Assembly (NCBI RefSeq): GCF_000307875.1 | Contig: NZ_AJLS01000002.1 | Coordinates: 1-64,000, forward strand | From: Neobacillus bataviensis LMG 21833 | Lineage (GTDB): Bacteria > Bacillota > Bacilli > Bacillales > Cytobacillaceae | Length of the DNA: 64,000 nucleotides | Reading direction: 5' to 3' | Shown here: positions 8,242-17,635 of the stretch, piece after piece | How positions within the stretch are numbered: position 1 is the stretch's first letter | Layout of the letters: each line of letters begins with the position of its first letter | The notes under the pieces: generated by a model | Database searches by the model: none | What the model was told of the DNA's origin: nothing | Seen by the model: the letters and a program-made list of their open reading frames with translations, nothing else | Position numbers and translations under genes: made by a program

Positions 8242-8919
8242 TTAAAGAGGTAAAAGTGGTATGGTCTCTCTTGTATGAATTTGTTCCATCATCTTCAGCC
8301 ATTCCTTCGGTTTGTTCGGGAGAATAGAATAATAGTTTGACAGGAAATCTCCTACAAGAGATGCTGGCAGTGAAGCGAGTTCATCATCCGATGGCATAAA
8401 ACAAAGATCAAGGCCACTTACAGGTTCCCCATTGTTTTCCCATGATGGATGTACATAGGAAAAGGAAAGATCAAGCCGTTTATAGCCTAAATGCGACAGA
8501 ACCTCCCGACGCACATATGGGTCCATTACCTTTACACCACCAAATTCGTGATGTTCCACCCTGTAAGGGTCATAAATTTCCGCAAACATCCCAAACAAGA
8601 CTGTTTGATTTTCCTTTGCAAGTTGATTTAAATCCTTAAGACGGTTATGTGCTAAAAATCGGCCAAGTCCTAAACCTGGTTTGCTGATAATCGTAAAATC
8701 GGTCATGGCAATATTCCAATCAGGATAATATCGATATTCCGTTGCACCAACTACTTGGTCATCATATATGGCAACAAACACCCGGATACCTGGGTCCTCT
8801 AATGGTTCTTTCCAAAGGTCATACTCCAATACCTCTTCCGGCGGGAAAATTTCTCCCATTAGTTGATGGAGCTTTTTAAAATTCGGGTCATCTATACTGG
8901 TAATTCTTTTATATTCCAT
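8242..8919 (-). CDS. GNAT-family N-acetyltransferase
   Basis: Predicted acetyl-CoA-dependent N-acetyltransferase, 225 residues. FVAIYDDQVVGATEYRYY is a typical GNAT beta-2/beta-3 hairpin, followed by MTDFTIISKPGLGLGRFLAHN, where GLGLGRF approximates the acetyl-CoA pyrophosphate loop (Q/R-x-x-G-x-G/A). The long C-terminal part (HLGYKRLDLSFSYVHP) is unlike short GNATs. It is the last gene of a likely three-gene unit (nitrilase, GNAT, GNAT) and ends at a terminator. Substrate unknown. Confidence 0.75.
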   Translation of the reverse strand: MEYKRITSIDDPNFKKLHQLMGEIFPPEEVLEYDLWKEPLEDPGIRVFVAIYDDQVVGATEYRYYPDWNIAMTDFTIISKPGLGLGRFLAHNRLKDLNQLAKENQTVLFGMFAEIYDPYRVEHHEFGGVKVMDPYVRREVLSHLGYKRLDLSFSYVHPSWENNGEPVSGLDLCFMPSDDELASLPASLVGDFLSNYYSILPNKPKEWLKMMEQIHTRETIPLLPL

Positions 8920-8942
8920 TTGCTTTTCTATCCCCTTTCACT

Positions 8943-9605
8943 TTATTTAAACGGATTCTTCCATTCCATAAGGGCGGCATTGTTACAGGATTCTACATCA
9001 TCGAGGTAATTTTTAGCGATCCCTATTGGAACACGTCCTGTTCTGAGTAAAAAGCTGATGACAGGATCGTTTGTATCGCCCCTTACGACTTCTGCCAAAT
9101 ACTTTTCAGGAGTCAGTTTGTCAGCCACTTTGTGGTAGCCGGGCATTCGCCCTCCACCTAGCAGCCGTTTGTACCCCTTTTCAATGACTACATGATACAT
9201 CGCTTGCATCATTAATTTTCCAATTCCTAGTTTACGGTATTTTGGACGGACACTAATATCCACAATATACAATGTATCACCATTTGGATTATGGCTGCGG
9301 ATATACCCATTGTCGGTGATTTCCTCCCATGAATGGTTGAGATTTTTTGGATCAAAATCGACACAAAGACCTGTTAGCGAACCAGCAAGTTTACCTTCTA
9401 TTTCGCAGCATAAGGCACCTTCTTGGAAAATGGTAACATGGTTCGTTAATTGCTCTTTGTTCCACCATAATTCCGCTGGAAAAGGGGGTGGAAAGCATTC
9501 AGACTGGATTTCAATGAGCTGGTCAAAATCGTCAAGTGTGTAGTTGCGAATGGTTACCTTTACCGGTTGACCTTGGTCATACACATAAAATTCACTTCGA
9601 TACAC
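8943..9605 (-). CDS. GNAT-family N-acetyltransferase, YhcX N-domain-like
   Basis: A 220-residue GNAT enzyme. TLYIVDISVRPKYRKLGIGKLMM contains beta-4 and the RKLGIG acetyl-CoA loop. The blocks FPPPFP, NGYIRSHNPNGDTLY, GGRMPGYHK and DPVISFLLRTG resemble the N-terminal acetyltransferase half of B. subtilis YhcX, a fused GNAT-nitrilase. Here the matching nitrilase is a separate gene 18 bases upstream, so the two halves are encoded separately but co-transcribed. The YhcX comparison is from memory of the family. Substrate unknown. Confidence 0.82.
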   Translation of the reverse strand: MYRSEFYVYDQGQPVKVTIRNYTLDDFDQLIEIQSECFPPPFPAELWWNKEQLTNHVTIFQEGALCCEIEGKLAGSLTGLCVDFDPKNLNHSWEEITDNGYIRSHNPNGDTLYIVDISVRPKYRKLGIGKLMMQAMYHVVIEKGYKRLLGGGRMPGYHKVADKLTPEKYLAEVVRGDTNDPVISFLLRTGRVPIGIAKNYLDDVESCNNAALMEWKNPFK

Positions 9606-9623
9606 GGTTTGATTTCACGCCCC

Positions 9624-10481
9624 TTATGACCAATCTGTATAGAGGTCAGTTCTGCGGTCACGCCAGGTTGTGACAGAGCCATGTTCTCGAACTTTATATA
9701 AAAGTTCTAAATCAAGATCGGCTGTTACGACCATATCGTTATTGATTTCCCCTTCTACTAAAACACCTTTAGGAGGGAATGGGATATCATTCGGGGTAAT
9801 TATGACAGCTTGCCCAAAATTAGCGCGCATAAAATCAACGGTCGGCAGTGAACCAACTGTTCCTGTTAAGACCACATATACTTGGTTTTCAACAGCACGC
9901 GCATGACTTGTATACCGAACACGATGAAACCCATGACGGTCATCTGTACAGGATGGGCAGAAAATGACATCCGCGCCCTTGGCTTTTGCCATGCGGACTA
10001 TTTCCGGGAATTCAATATCATAGCAGGTAAGAAGGGCGATTTTCCCTTTGACCGTTTCAAATATTTGGAACGAATCCCCTGGAGCCATATTCCACTCGTT
10101 CACTTCTGTTGGGGTAATATGGAGCTTGGACTGCTCTCCAATTTTTCCATCCGGATAAAATAAATGAGCGGTATTATAAAGCTTTTCATCCTTATTAATG
10201 ACATGTGTCCCTGCAATAATATGCATGTTTGTTTGTTTCGCAAAGTTGGAAAATAGTTCGCGGTATTGCTCAGTAAAACTTGGGAGGTCGTCAATCTTTA
10301 GGCTCTGCCCTTGGCCGTTACCAATAGATAGGAGCTGGGTGGTAAAGAACTCCGGGAACAGGACAAACTCCGCGCCGAATTCTTCGGCTGTTTTTATGTA
10401 ATGATCGCATTGTGCGGCGAATTCCTCAAAGGTTTTAATCGTATGCAGATGATACTGCACAACAGATACTCTCAGTTTCAT
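9624..10481 (-). CDS. Carbon-nitrogen hydrolase (nitrilase superfamily), YhcX C-domain-like
   Basis: Cytosolic amidase/nitrilase-fold hydrolase, 285 residues. The catalytic triad is visible: Glu in LFPEFFT, Lys in QSKLHITPTE, and Cys in LLTCYDIEFPE. FCPSCTDDRHGFHRVRYTSHARAVENQVYVV is the conserved segment after the nucleophile. Size and motifs fit a stand-alone omega-amidase-like member. It is first in the unit with the two downstream GNAT genes; together with the adjacent GNAT it corresponds to the two halves of YhcX. Substrate is not predictable from sequence. Confidence 0.88.
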   Translation of the reverse strand: MKLRVSVVQYHLHTIKTFEEFAAQCDHYIKTAEEFGAEFVLFPEFFTTQLLSIGNGQGQSLKIDDLPSFTEQYRELFSNFAKQTNMHIIAGTHVINKDEKLYNTAHLFYPDGKIGEQSKLHITPTEVNEWNMAPGDSFQIFETVKGKIALLTCYDIEFPEIVRMAKAKGADVIFCPSCTDDRHGFHRVRYTSHARAVENQVYVVLTGTVGSLPTVDFMRANFGQAVIITPNDIPFPPKGVLVEGEINNDMVVTADLDLELLYKVREHGSVTTWRDRRTDLYTDWS

Positions 10482-10565
10482 TTTTCTCCCCCAGTTTGTA
10501 TTCTTTTAATAAAATTATCTAATATTTTTGTATTTAATACAAACTTTTAAGACCTCACGATTAAA

Positions 10566-10592
10566 CAAATAAAGCCCGCTCAAATGGCGGGC
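10566..10592 (-). terminator. Intrinsic terminator after argH
   Basis: Minus strand GCCCGC/GCGGGC stem, 7-base loop, then TTTATTT, just beyond the argH stop. Confidence 0.85.
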
Positions 10593-10605
10593 ATTTTAAA
10601 ATCAA

Positions 10606-11982
10606 TTATTCTTGCAATTTCCCCTCTGCAAGGGTAATTTGCTTAAGCACCTGTTCGGGCGCTGTTCCGCCAAAGCTGTTTCTGACGGCAACTACGTGCT
10701 CGGGAGCCAATACCTGATAAATATCTTCCTCAAATAATGGACTGAACTCTTGATACTCTTCGAAACTTAAATCTAGCAAAAATTTGTTAGATTGAATCGC
10801 ATACAAGACAATTTTTCCAATCACTTCATGGGCTTCACGGAACGGTAACCCTTTTCTAACCAAGTAATCAGCAATATCTGTCGCATTAGAAAAATCGTTG
10901 TTGATTGCCTTACGCATCACGTCTTTTTTAACAGTCATCGTATCAATCATTGGTGCCAACAATTTTAATGAGCCTTCCAGTGTTTCTACTGTGTCAAACA
11001 TACCTTCCTTATCTTCCTGTAAATCTTTGTTGTAAGCGAGCGGTAAACCTTTTAAAACAGTCAACAAACCAATCAAATTACCATACGCACGGCCTGTTTT
11101 CCCTCTAAGCAGCTCGGGCACATCCGGGTTTTTCTTTTGCGGCATAATACTTGAGCCTGTGCAGAAGGAATCATCCAACTCCACAAACTGAAACTCCTGA
11201 CTTGACCAAATGACCAGTTCCTCAGAAAGTCTTGAAATATGCGTCATAATGATAGAACCAATCGACAAGAATTCCAGAATGAAATCACGGTCACTGACGG
11301 CATCCATACTGTTCGGATACACAGTTTCGAACCCGAGCAGCTCAGCCACACGTTCACGGTTAATAGGGAAGGTCGTCCCTGCCAGGGCACCGGAACCGAG
11401 CGGAAGCCAATTAATCCGTTTAAGAGAGTCTATCAATCTCTCTTTATCACGTTCGAACATCCAAAAATAGGCCAATACATGATGGGCAAAGGAAACCGGC
11501 TGGGCACGCTGCAAGTGTGTATAGCCCGGAATTAATGTTTCCACATTCTCCTTTGCCTGTCCAATCAATGCCTTCTGGACATCTTCAAGTAATTTAATCA
11601 GTTCAGTTGTTTTTGTTCGCAAATAAAGGTGCATATCAGTAGCAACTTGGTCGTTTCGGCTGCGTCCCGTATGAAGCTTGCCGCCTACAGAGCCAATTTT
11701 TTCAATCAATAGTTTTTCAATATTCATATGAATATCTTCATCTTCCACTAAAAACTCAACCTCTTGATCATCTACCATTTTTTTAATGGATAGGAGGCCA
11801 TCCTTAATTTTTTCGGCATCCTCCATTGGGATTATGCCGCATTCCCCTAGCATTTGAACATGGGCAAGGCTGCCTGCAATATCCTCTTTTGCTAGTTTTT
11901 GATCAAAAGTGATAGAAGCTGTGAATTCCTCGACCAATTTGTTCGTTTCTTTTGTAAAACGTCCGCCCCATAGCTTAGACAT
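10606..11982 (-). CDS. argH: Argininosuccinate lyase
   Basis: Last step of arginine synthesis: splits argininosuccinate into arginine and fumarate; a cytosolic homotetramer. The fumarase/lyase signature [11 protein letters not shown] with its catalytic Ser loop is at about residue 280, and [12 protein letters not shown] and HTHLQRAQP-like ([12 protein letters not shown]) substrate motifs are intact. Length (458) is standard. AAGGGAG lies ahead of ATG 11982. It follows argG on the same strand, but 178 bases and a hairpin separate them, so argH may be partly independent. Confidence 0.97.
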   Translation of the reverse strand: MSKLWGGRFTKETNKLVEEFTASITFDQKLAKEDIAGSLAHVQMLGECGIIPMEDAEKIKDGLLSIKKMVDDQEVEFLVEDEDIHMNIEKLLIEKIGSVGGKLHTGRSRNDQVATDMHLYLRTKTTELIKLLEDVQKALIGQAKENVETLIPGYTHLQRAQPVSFAHHVLAYFWMFERDKERLIDSLKRINWLPLGSGALAGTTFPINRERVAELLGFETVYPNSMDAVSDRDFILEFLSIGSIIMTHISRLSEELVIWSSQEFQFVELDDSFCTGSSIMPQKKNPDVPELLRGKTGRAYGNLIGLLTVLKGLPLAYNKDLQEDKEGMFDTVETLEGSLKLLAPMIDTMTVKKDVMRKAINNDFSNATDIADYLVRKGLPFREAHEVIGKIVLYAIQSNKFLLDLSFEEYQEFSPLFEEDIYQVLAPEHVVAVRNSFGGTAPEQVLKQITLAEGKLQE

Positions 11983-12029
11983 GTATGTTTTCTCCCTTCG
12001 AACTGGGCTATTTTTAGTATTTTTAAATT

Positions 12030-12083
12030 ATATCGGCGAATTTTAAGTGTATATCGGCGAATTTTTAATTTTATCGGCGAATT
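12030..12083. repeat. Three-copy tandem repeat with TATCGGCGAATT core
   Basis: TATCGGCGA occurs at 12031, 12052 and 12072, separated by AT-rich spacers, giving a 20-21 base period between argG and argH. It is not coding in any convincing frame. Confidence 0.85.
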
Positions 12084-12121
12084 GAAAATTTCCATCCAAT
12101 TAGAAGCATTCCTTTAAGAAG

Positions 12122-12152
12122 TTTGCCCTCGAATTTCCAACTTCGAGGGCAA
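12122..12152 (-). terminator. Hairpin after argG
   Basis: 11-base perfect stem TTGCCCTCGAA/TTCGAGGGCAA with an 8-base loop directly after argG. The T-tract is poor, so read-through into argH is possible. Confidence 0.65.
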
Positions 12153-12160
12153 TGTCCATA

Positions 12161-13372
12161 TTATTTTAGAACCGATTCTTGTTTATTAACCTCTGAATAT
12201 ACTTTCGTTGGTAATCCCCAAAGTTTGATAAAACCAACCGCAGCGTTGTGATCAAAAGCATCGCCTTTTGCATAGGTTGCCAATTCCTCGTTATACAAGC
12301 TATACGGCGATTTACGGCCGACAACCGTATGATTTCCTTTATGAAGCTTAACGCGGATTGTACCGGAAACTGTTTTTTGCGTTTCATCAATAAAGGCATC
12401 AAGAGCGGATTTTAACGGTGAATACCAAAGACCTTCATAGATAATCTTCGCCATCTGCTGTTCAACCTGCGTTTTAAATTGCGAAACTTCACGAGGTAAT
12501 GTCAAAAATTCCAATTCTTTATGCGCATTAATTAAAATTAACGCAGCCGGATTTTCGTACACTTCACGTGATTTAATTCCTACTAATCTATTTTCAATAT
12601 GATCGATTCGTCCAACCCCGTGCTTACCGCCAAGCTCGTTTAGTGTTTCTATTAATTGAACTAATGGTAGTTGTTCACCATTCAGGGCAACAGGGACACC
12701 TTGTTCAAATTCAATTTCCATATATTCCGCTGCATCCGGTGTTAATTCAATCGGATTCGTCCAATCGAAAGCTGCTTCCGGTGCCTCTGCCCATGGATCT
12801 TCAAGAACTCCTGCCTCACAAGCACGCCCCCAGATGTTAGCATCAATCGAAAATGGATTGTCTAAATCAACAGGGATTGGAATGCCGTTTTCTTCGGCAT
12901 AGGCAATTTCTTCATCACGGGTCATGCCCCATTCACGTACAGGAGCTACCACTTTTAAACTTGGATTTAACGCTTGGATCGACACTTCAAAACGAACCTG
13001 ATCATTCCCTTTTCCGGTACAGCCGTGGGCAACAGCTGCGGCTCCCTCTTTTTCCGCAACCTCTACTAATAATTTTGAAATTAGCGGTCGAGAAAGGGCA
13101 GAGGAAAGTGGGTACTTTCCTTCATATAAACAATTAGCTTTCAAAGCGGGAAGAATATATTCCTTCGCTAATAATTCCTTTGCATCCACGATATAAGCTT
13201 TAACGGCACCAACATTCAGTGCTTTAGTTTTAATCGCCTCTAGATCCTTACCTTCTCCAACATCAAGACCTAAAGCAATGACATCATAGCCGTATTTTTC
13301 CTGAATCCATTTTACTGATACGGATGTATCTAAACCGCCTGAGTATGCTAAAACTATTTTTTCTTTCGTCAT
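12161..13372 (-). CDS. argG: Argininosuccinate synthase
   Basis: Joins citrulline and aspartate using ATP to form argininosuccinate. The N-terminal P-loop-like AYSGGLDTS motif, [15 protein letters not shown], and the downstream [14 protein letters not shown] segment are diagnostic. 403 residues is the normal size. ATG 13372 follows AAGGAG. Two ARG-box-like operators and a TATAAT lie immediately upstream, so repression by the AhrC/ArgR regulator is likely. It follows argF (84 bases) but has its own control region. Confidence 0.97.
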   Translation of the reverse strand: MTKEKIVLAYSGGLDTSVSVKWIQEKYGYDVIALGLDVGEGKDLEAIKTKALNVGAVKAYIVDAKELLAKEYILPALKANCLYEGKYPLSSALSRPLISKLLVEVAEKEGAAAVAHGCTGKGNDQVRFEVSIQALNPSLKVVAPVREWGMTRDEEIAYAEENGIPIPVDLDNPFSIDANIWGRACEAGVLEDPWAEAPEAAFDWTNPIELTPDAAEYMEIEFEQGVPVALNGEQLPLVQLIETLNELGGKHGVGRIDHIENRLVGIKSREVYENPAALILINAHKELEFLTLPREVSQFKTQVEQQMAKIIYEGLWYSPLKSALDAFIDETQKTVSGTIRVKLHKGNHTVVGRKSPYSLYNEELATYAKGDAFDHNAAVGFIKLWGLPTKVYSEVNKQESVLK

Positions 13373-13394
13373 TTTCTATTCTCCTTGCATTCAC

Positions 13395-13432
13395 TATGAA
13401 TTTTTATTCAATCAATAGAATTATTATACATA
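13395..13432 (-). promoter_or_regulatory. Tandem ARG boxes and -10 element upstream of argG
   Basis: TATGAATTTTTATTCAAT (13395-13412) is an almost perfect ARG box palindrome. Its neighbour (13415-13432, minus strand TATGTATAATAATTCTAT) is a second box that overlaps TATAAT (13424-13429). A pair of boxes over the -10 region is the usual AhrC operator layout. Confidence 0.82.
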
Positions 13433-13455
13433 TAATCTTATAAAAAAAGAAACTA

Positions 13456-14415
13456 TTATGCAAGTAAAAGTTTTAAAATTGCCTTTTGTGCATGCAGACG
13501 GTTTTCTGCTTCGTCAAAAACGACTGAATGGGAGCCATCAATAATTTCCGCAGTAACCTCTTCGCCTCTGTGAGCGGGTAAACAGTGTAAGAAAATGAAA
13601 TCCTCTTTCGCATGCTTACACAATTCCTCATTAACTTGGAAGCCTTGGAATGCCGCTAATCTTAATGCTGTTTCTTCTTCTTGACCCATACTGGTCCAAA
13701 CATCCGTCACAACGACATCCGCCTCTTTAATTGCTTCAAGAGGATCATTCGTTACCATAACCGTACTACCTGTGAGCTTACCAACTTGAATCGCCTGCTC
13801 AGTTATTTTTCCATTTGGCAAATATCCAGCCGGGCTGGCAACGCTTATATTCATCCCCACTTTGGCAGCACCCTCCATTAGCGAATGTGCCATATTGTTA
13901 TTGCCGTCACCAATATAACACAGCTTTAAACCAGCTAATTTACCCTTGTGCTCAAGAATTGTCAGCAAGTCGGCCAGCACCTGGGTTGGGTGCTGCAGGT
14001 CTGTTAAGCCGTTTATAACTGGAACTGTTGCATGCTCTGCTAATTCTTCTACTGATTCATGAGAGAAAGTTCGAATCATAATCCCATCTACATAGCGGGA
14101 TAACACTTTCGCTGTATCGGATATGCTTTCTCCTCTTCCGAGCTGGATATCCTTCGAACTTAGGAAAATGGCATGACCGCCGAGCTGCAGCATGCCGACC
14201 TCGAATGAAACCCTTGTACGGGTAGAGGATTTTTCAAAAATCATTCCTAATACCTTACCGCTTAAATGCGGCTCGGGTGTTCCTTGTTTTTGCAGCGCTT
14301 TTAACTCCTGAGCCACATCAAGCAGATAGAGGATCTCGTCTGTAGTAAAATCCGAAAGCTGTAAAAAATCCTTTCCCTTTAATTCTTGTTTATTCAATTT
14401 ATATGCTTCTAACAT
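13456..14415 (-). CDS. argF: Ornithine carbamoyltransferase
   Basis: Forms citrulline from ornithine and carbamoyl phosphate. The carbamoyl-phosphate motif STRTR (in FEKSSTRTRVSFE), the HPTQ motif (LQHPTQVLADL) and the ornithine-binding HCLPAHRG are all present. The frame is open to 14511 inside carB, but AAGGGGTG lies six bases before ATG 14413-14415 (MLEAYKLNKQ), giving the usual 319 residues. It overlaps the carB 3' end by 17 bases, indicating translational coupling at the end of the arginine operon. Confidence 0.97.
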   Translation of the reverse strand: MLEAYKLNKQELKGKDFLQLSDFTTDEILYLLDVAQELKALQKQGTPEPHLSGKVLGMIFEKSSTRTRVSFEVGMLQLGGHAIFLSSKDIQLGRGESISDTAKVLSRYVDGIMIRTFSHESVEELAEHATVPVINGLTDLQHPTQVLADLLTILEHKGKLAGLKLCYIGDGNNNMAHSLMEGAAKVGMNISVASPAGYLPNGKITEQAIQVGKLTGSTVMVTNDPLEAIKEADVVVTDVWTSMGQEEETALRLAAFQGFQVNEELCKHAKEDFIFLHCLPAHRGEEVTAEIIDGSHSVVFDEAENRLHAQKAILKLLLA

Positions 14416-17400
14416 GTTCAGCACCCCTTTTTTCCAAATCGTAAAACTCACGGACTGTACGGACTTCATTCTCTGATTTGGATTGATTTTGTAAGCCACT
14501 AGTCGCTGCAATTGTATCTAAATGTGTAAACACTGGTATTTTGTAACGAACGGCATGTTCACGAATTTGAAAACCAAACTTTTGTTTTTGTCGTCCTTGG
14601 TTCGGTATATTGATCACTGCTTTGATTGGCTGTTTACGAAAAAGTTCATTTACTTTTTGATCGTCATTGGCCACCTGTTCAACCGATATTCCATTATTTC
14701 GTAAAAACAATGCAGTGCCTTCTGTCGCCGCAATCTGATAATCTTTTTTGATAAGTTCGCGAATGATTGGAAGACTTGCATTTTTTTCCCGATCGGAAAT
14801 GGAACAAAATAGATATTTTTCTTCCGTTTTTCCCCCAAGAGCGGGAAGCGCCTTTGCAAGAGCAGCTTGGAAGGTTACGCCCATTCCGAGTGCTTCGCCA
14901 GTTGATTTCATTTCCGGCCCAAGCACATGGTCGACGCCTTTAAGCTTACTTGATGAAAATATTGGGGCTTTTACTGAGTAATAACCAGGTTCAGGAAGCA
15001 AACCTTGAGCCTCGGATAAATCGGATAATTTTTCTCCTAATTGGACACTGACAGCCCATTCAATCATCGGAATACCTGTTACCTTACTGATGATTGGCAC
15101 CGTTCTTGATGAACGCGGATTTACTTCGAGCACAAAGACTTGATCCTCATAAACCACATATTGAATGTTCATCATGCCGATTACTGGTGCTGATATAGCA
15201 ATTTTCTCCGCATACTGAATGATCGTTTCTTTTACCCCTTCAGACATTGAGATAGGTGGGAACACCGAAATACTATCACCTGAGTGAACGCCGGCTTTTT
15301 CAATATGTTCAAAAATCCCCGGAACAACTATTTTGTTGCCATCGCAGATGACATCTATCTCACATTCTAGTCCTGGCAAAAATTTATCTACTAAAAGCGG
15401 CCACATCGCATCATATGAATTTTTCTCAAGCTGCGAAATATACTGCCTTAATTCTTCTTCTGAAAAAATCGTAAACATCGCTTGACCGCCAATAACGTAC
15501 GATGGGCGGACGAGAACCGGGTAGCCTAGTTTGGCGGCAGCTTCCACTAGTTCTTCAGGTTGTGAAACTGTTTTTCCCTCGATATGCGGGATATTTAAGT
15601 CCTCAAGCAGTTGGTAAAATTCTTTTCGGTCTTCAAGCAGATTAATATTTTCAACAGTTGTTCCCAAAATATTGACACCTTCTTCCTCTAAAGCATGTGC
15701 CAAATTTATCGCTGTTTGCCCGCCGAATTGAATCAATACACCCTCGACCTGTTCTTTTTCAATGACATGCATGACATCTTCAGCAGCAAGTGGTTCGAAA
15801 TAAAGGCTGTCTGCAATGGAATAATCGGTACTTACGGTCTCGGGGTTGTTATTAATGACAACTGCCTCATAGCCTTTTTTCTTAATCGCCTTTGCGGCGT
15901 GGACAGAGCAGTAATCAAATTCAATTCCCTGACCGATTCGGATCGGACCTGATCCAATGACAAGGATTTTTTTCTTATTCGTTGGCTCTACTTCATCGTA
16001 TCCATGCCAAGTTGAATAGTAGTAAGGTGTTATAGCATCAAATTCTGCCGAGCAGGTATCAACCATCTTATAGCCTGGTTTCCAGCCAAATTCTTTCCAC
16101 TGATCTCTGACCTGTTTTTCTGGGATATTAAAAATTTGCGATAACAGTTTATCGGCAATATTATTTCGTTTTGCTTCTTTCAGCAGGGTAGTTGGAACAT
16201 TGCGCCATTCATATGAGGCAAGTTCTTTTTCTAACGCGACGATTGAGTTAATTTTGTGCAAAAACCATGGGTCAACCTCGGTCAACTGTTGAACTTTTTC
16301 AAGCGAGATGCCTCTTCGGAAGGCTTCAGCAATAATAAATAAGCGTTGATCATTGGCCATTTCAAGCTGTTCAAAAAGGACTCCTTCACTTAATGGTCTA
16401 TTTGCATCTCGGCAAAGTCCATACACGTTCATTTCCATCGACCGAATGGCTTTATTTAAAGCCCCCTCAAACGTCCGGTCAATTGCCATGACCTCTCCCG
16501 TTGCCTTCATTTGTGTTCCGAGCGTTCTGTCTGCTTCAGGGAACTTGTCAAACGGGAATCGAGGCAGTTTTACCACAATATAATCAATCGCTGGCTCAAA
16601 CGAAGCAAAGGTGTTGCCTGTTATCGGATTCACAATCTCATCCAGGTGATATCCAATGGCACACTTGGCTGCCATACGGGCAATCGGATAACCGGTTGCT
16701 TTTGAAGCAAGTGCCGACGAACGGCTTACCCTTGGATTCACTTCAATGATGTAATATTGATTGGATTCCGGATGCAGCGCGAACTGGATGTTACAGCCGC
16801 CGATAATCTTTAGTTCTCTGATTACTTTTATTGAAACGTCACGGAGCATTTGATATTGGACATCTGTTAATGTCTGTGATGGTGCGACGACGATGGAATC
16901 ACCTGTATGAACACCGACAGGATCCATGTTTTCCATATTGCAGACAATGATGCACGTATCATTTGCGTCCCTCATGACCTCATATTCAATTTCCTTCCAG
17001 CCCTTAATACTTTTTTCAACTAGCACTTGCTGGATTGGACTTGCTGCTAAGCCCTTCTTCAGGACGATTTCAAGTTCTTCATCATTGTAGGCAAAGCCGC
17101 CTCCTTCTCCTCCAAGCGTATAGGCTGGGCGAATGATGACTGGAAAGCCAATTTCTTTCACAAAAGCTTCCCCTTCTGCAAAATTGTGAATAATAGCTGA
17201 TTCCGGTATCGGTTCTCCAATTTCCAGCATCAGGTTACGAAACTTCTCACGATCTTCCCCGTTTTTAATCGATTCAACGGAGGTACCTAGGAGTTCCACA
17301 TTGTATTTTTCTAATATGTTTTGTTCATACAACTCTACAGTTAAATTCAAACCTGTTTGGCCGCCGAGGGTGCCAATGACACCATCCGGCTTTTCTTTTT

Positions 17401-17635
17401 GAATGATTTTTTCAATGGTTTCAACGTTTAATGGTTCGATATATACCTTTTCGGCTATTGTCTCATCTGTCATGATCGTTGCCGGGTTGTTATTGATTAA
17501 AACGACCTCGATTCCCTCTTCTTTAAGGGCAATACATGCCTGTGTACCGGCATAATCAAATTCTGCTGCCTGGCCGATCACAATTGGGCCAGATCCAATA
17601 ACAAGTACTTTTTTTAGTTTTTTATTTAGCGGCAT
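14399..17635 (-). CDS. carB: Carbamoyl-phosphate synthase large subunit, arginine-specific
   Basis: Makes carbamoyl phosphate from bicarbonate, two ATP and ammonia passed from CarA. Two homologous halves each begin with the KVLVIGSGP / KILVIGSGPIRIGQG nucleotide-binding signature (residues about 8 and 558) and carry an ATP-grasp domain; the C-terminal segment (about 935 on) is the MGS-like allosteric domain. 1078 residues is close to CPS large subunits. Its position between carA and argF marks it as the arginine-linked enzyme, as opposed to the pyrimidine PyrAA/AB set. It overlaps both neighbours. Confidence 0.96.
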   Translation of the reverse strand: MPLNKKLKKVLVIGSGPIVIGQAAEFDYAGTQACIALKEEGIEVVLINNNPATIMTDETIAEKVYIEPLNVETIEKIIQKEKPDGVIGTLGGQTGLNLTVELYEQNILEKYNVELLGTSVESIKNGEDREKFRNLMLEIGEPIPESAIIHNFAEGEAFVKEIGFPVIIRPAYTLGGEGGGFAYNDEELEIVLKKGLAASPIQQVLVEKSIKGWKEIEYEVMRDANDTCIIVCNMENMDPVGVHTGDSIVVAPSQTLTDVQYQMLRDVSIKVIRELKIIGGCNIQFALHPESNQYYIIEVNPRVSRSSALASKATGYPIARMAAKCAIGYHLDEIVNPITGNTFASFEPAIDYIVVKLPRFPFDKFPEADRTLGTQMKATGEVMAIDRTFEGALNKAIRSMEMNVYGLCRDANRPLSEGVLFEQLEMANDQRLFIIAEAFRRGISLEKVQQLTEVDPWFLHKINSIVALEKELASYEWRNVPTTLLKEAKRNNIADKLLSQIFNIPEKQVRDQWKEFGWKPGYKMVDTCSAEFDAITPYYYSTWHGYDEVEPTNKKKILVIGSGPIRIGQGIEFDYCSVHAAKAIKKKGYEAVVINNNPETVSTDYSIADSLYFEPLAAEDVMHVIEKEQVEGVLIQFGGQTAINLAHALEEEGVNILGTTVENINLLEDRKEFYQLLEDLNIPHIEGKTVSQPEELVEAAAKLGYPVLVRPSYVIGGQAMFTIFSEEELRQYISQLEKNSYDAMWPLLVDKFLPGLECEIDVICDGNKIVVPGIFEHIEKAGVHSGDSISVFPPISMSEGVKETIIQYAEKIAISAPVIGMMNIQYVVYEDQVFVLEVNPRSSRTVPIISKVTGIPMIEWAVSVQLGEKLSDLSEAQGLLPEPGYYSVKAPIFSSSKLKGVDHVLGPEMKSTGEALGMGVTFQAALAKALPALGGKTEEKYLFCSISDREKNASLPIIRELIKKDYQIAATEGTALFLRNNGISVEQVANDDQKVNELFRKQPIKAVINIPNQGRQKQKFGFQIREHAVRYKIPVFTHLDTIAATSGLQNQSKSENEVRTVREFYDLEKRGAEHVRSI

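Noticed and set aside
11210-11535. Plus-strand open frames opposite argH and other arg genes
   Set aside because: They lack ribosome sites and any family resemblance and lie entirely within strongly conserved genes on the other strand.
12000-12095. A minus-strand frame reading [16 protein letters not shown] upstream of argH
   Set aside because: The apparent protein repeat is only a translation of the TATCGGCGA DNA repeat; no start or ribosome site supports it.
13373-13455. T-box or arginine riboswitch leader for argG
   Set aside because: The leader is too short and lacks T-box sequence; tandem ARG boxes explain regulation.
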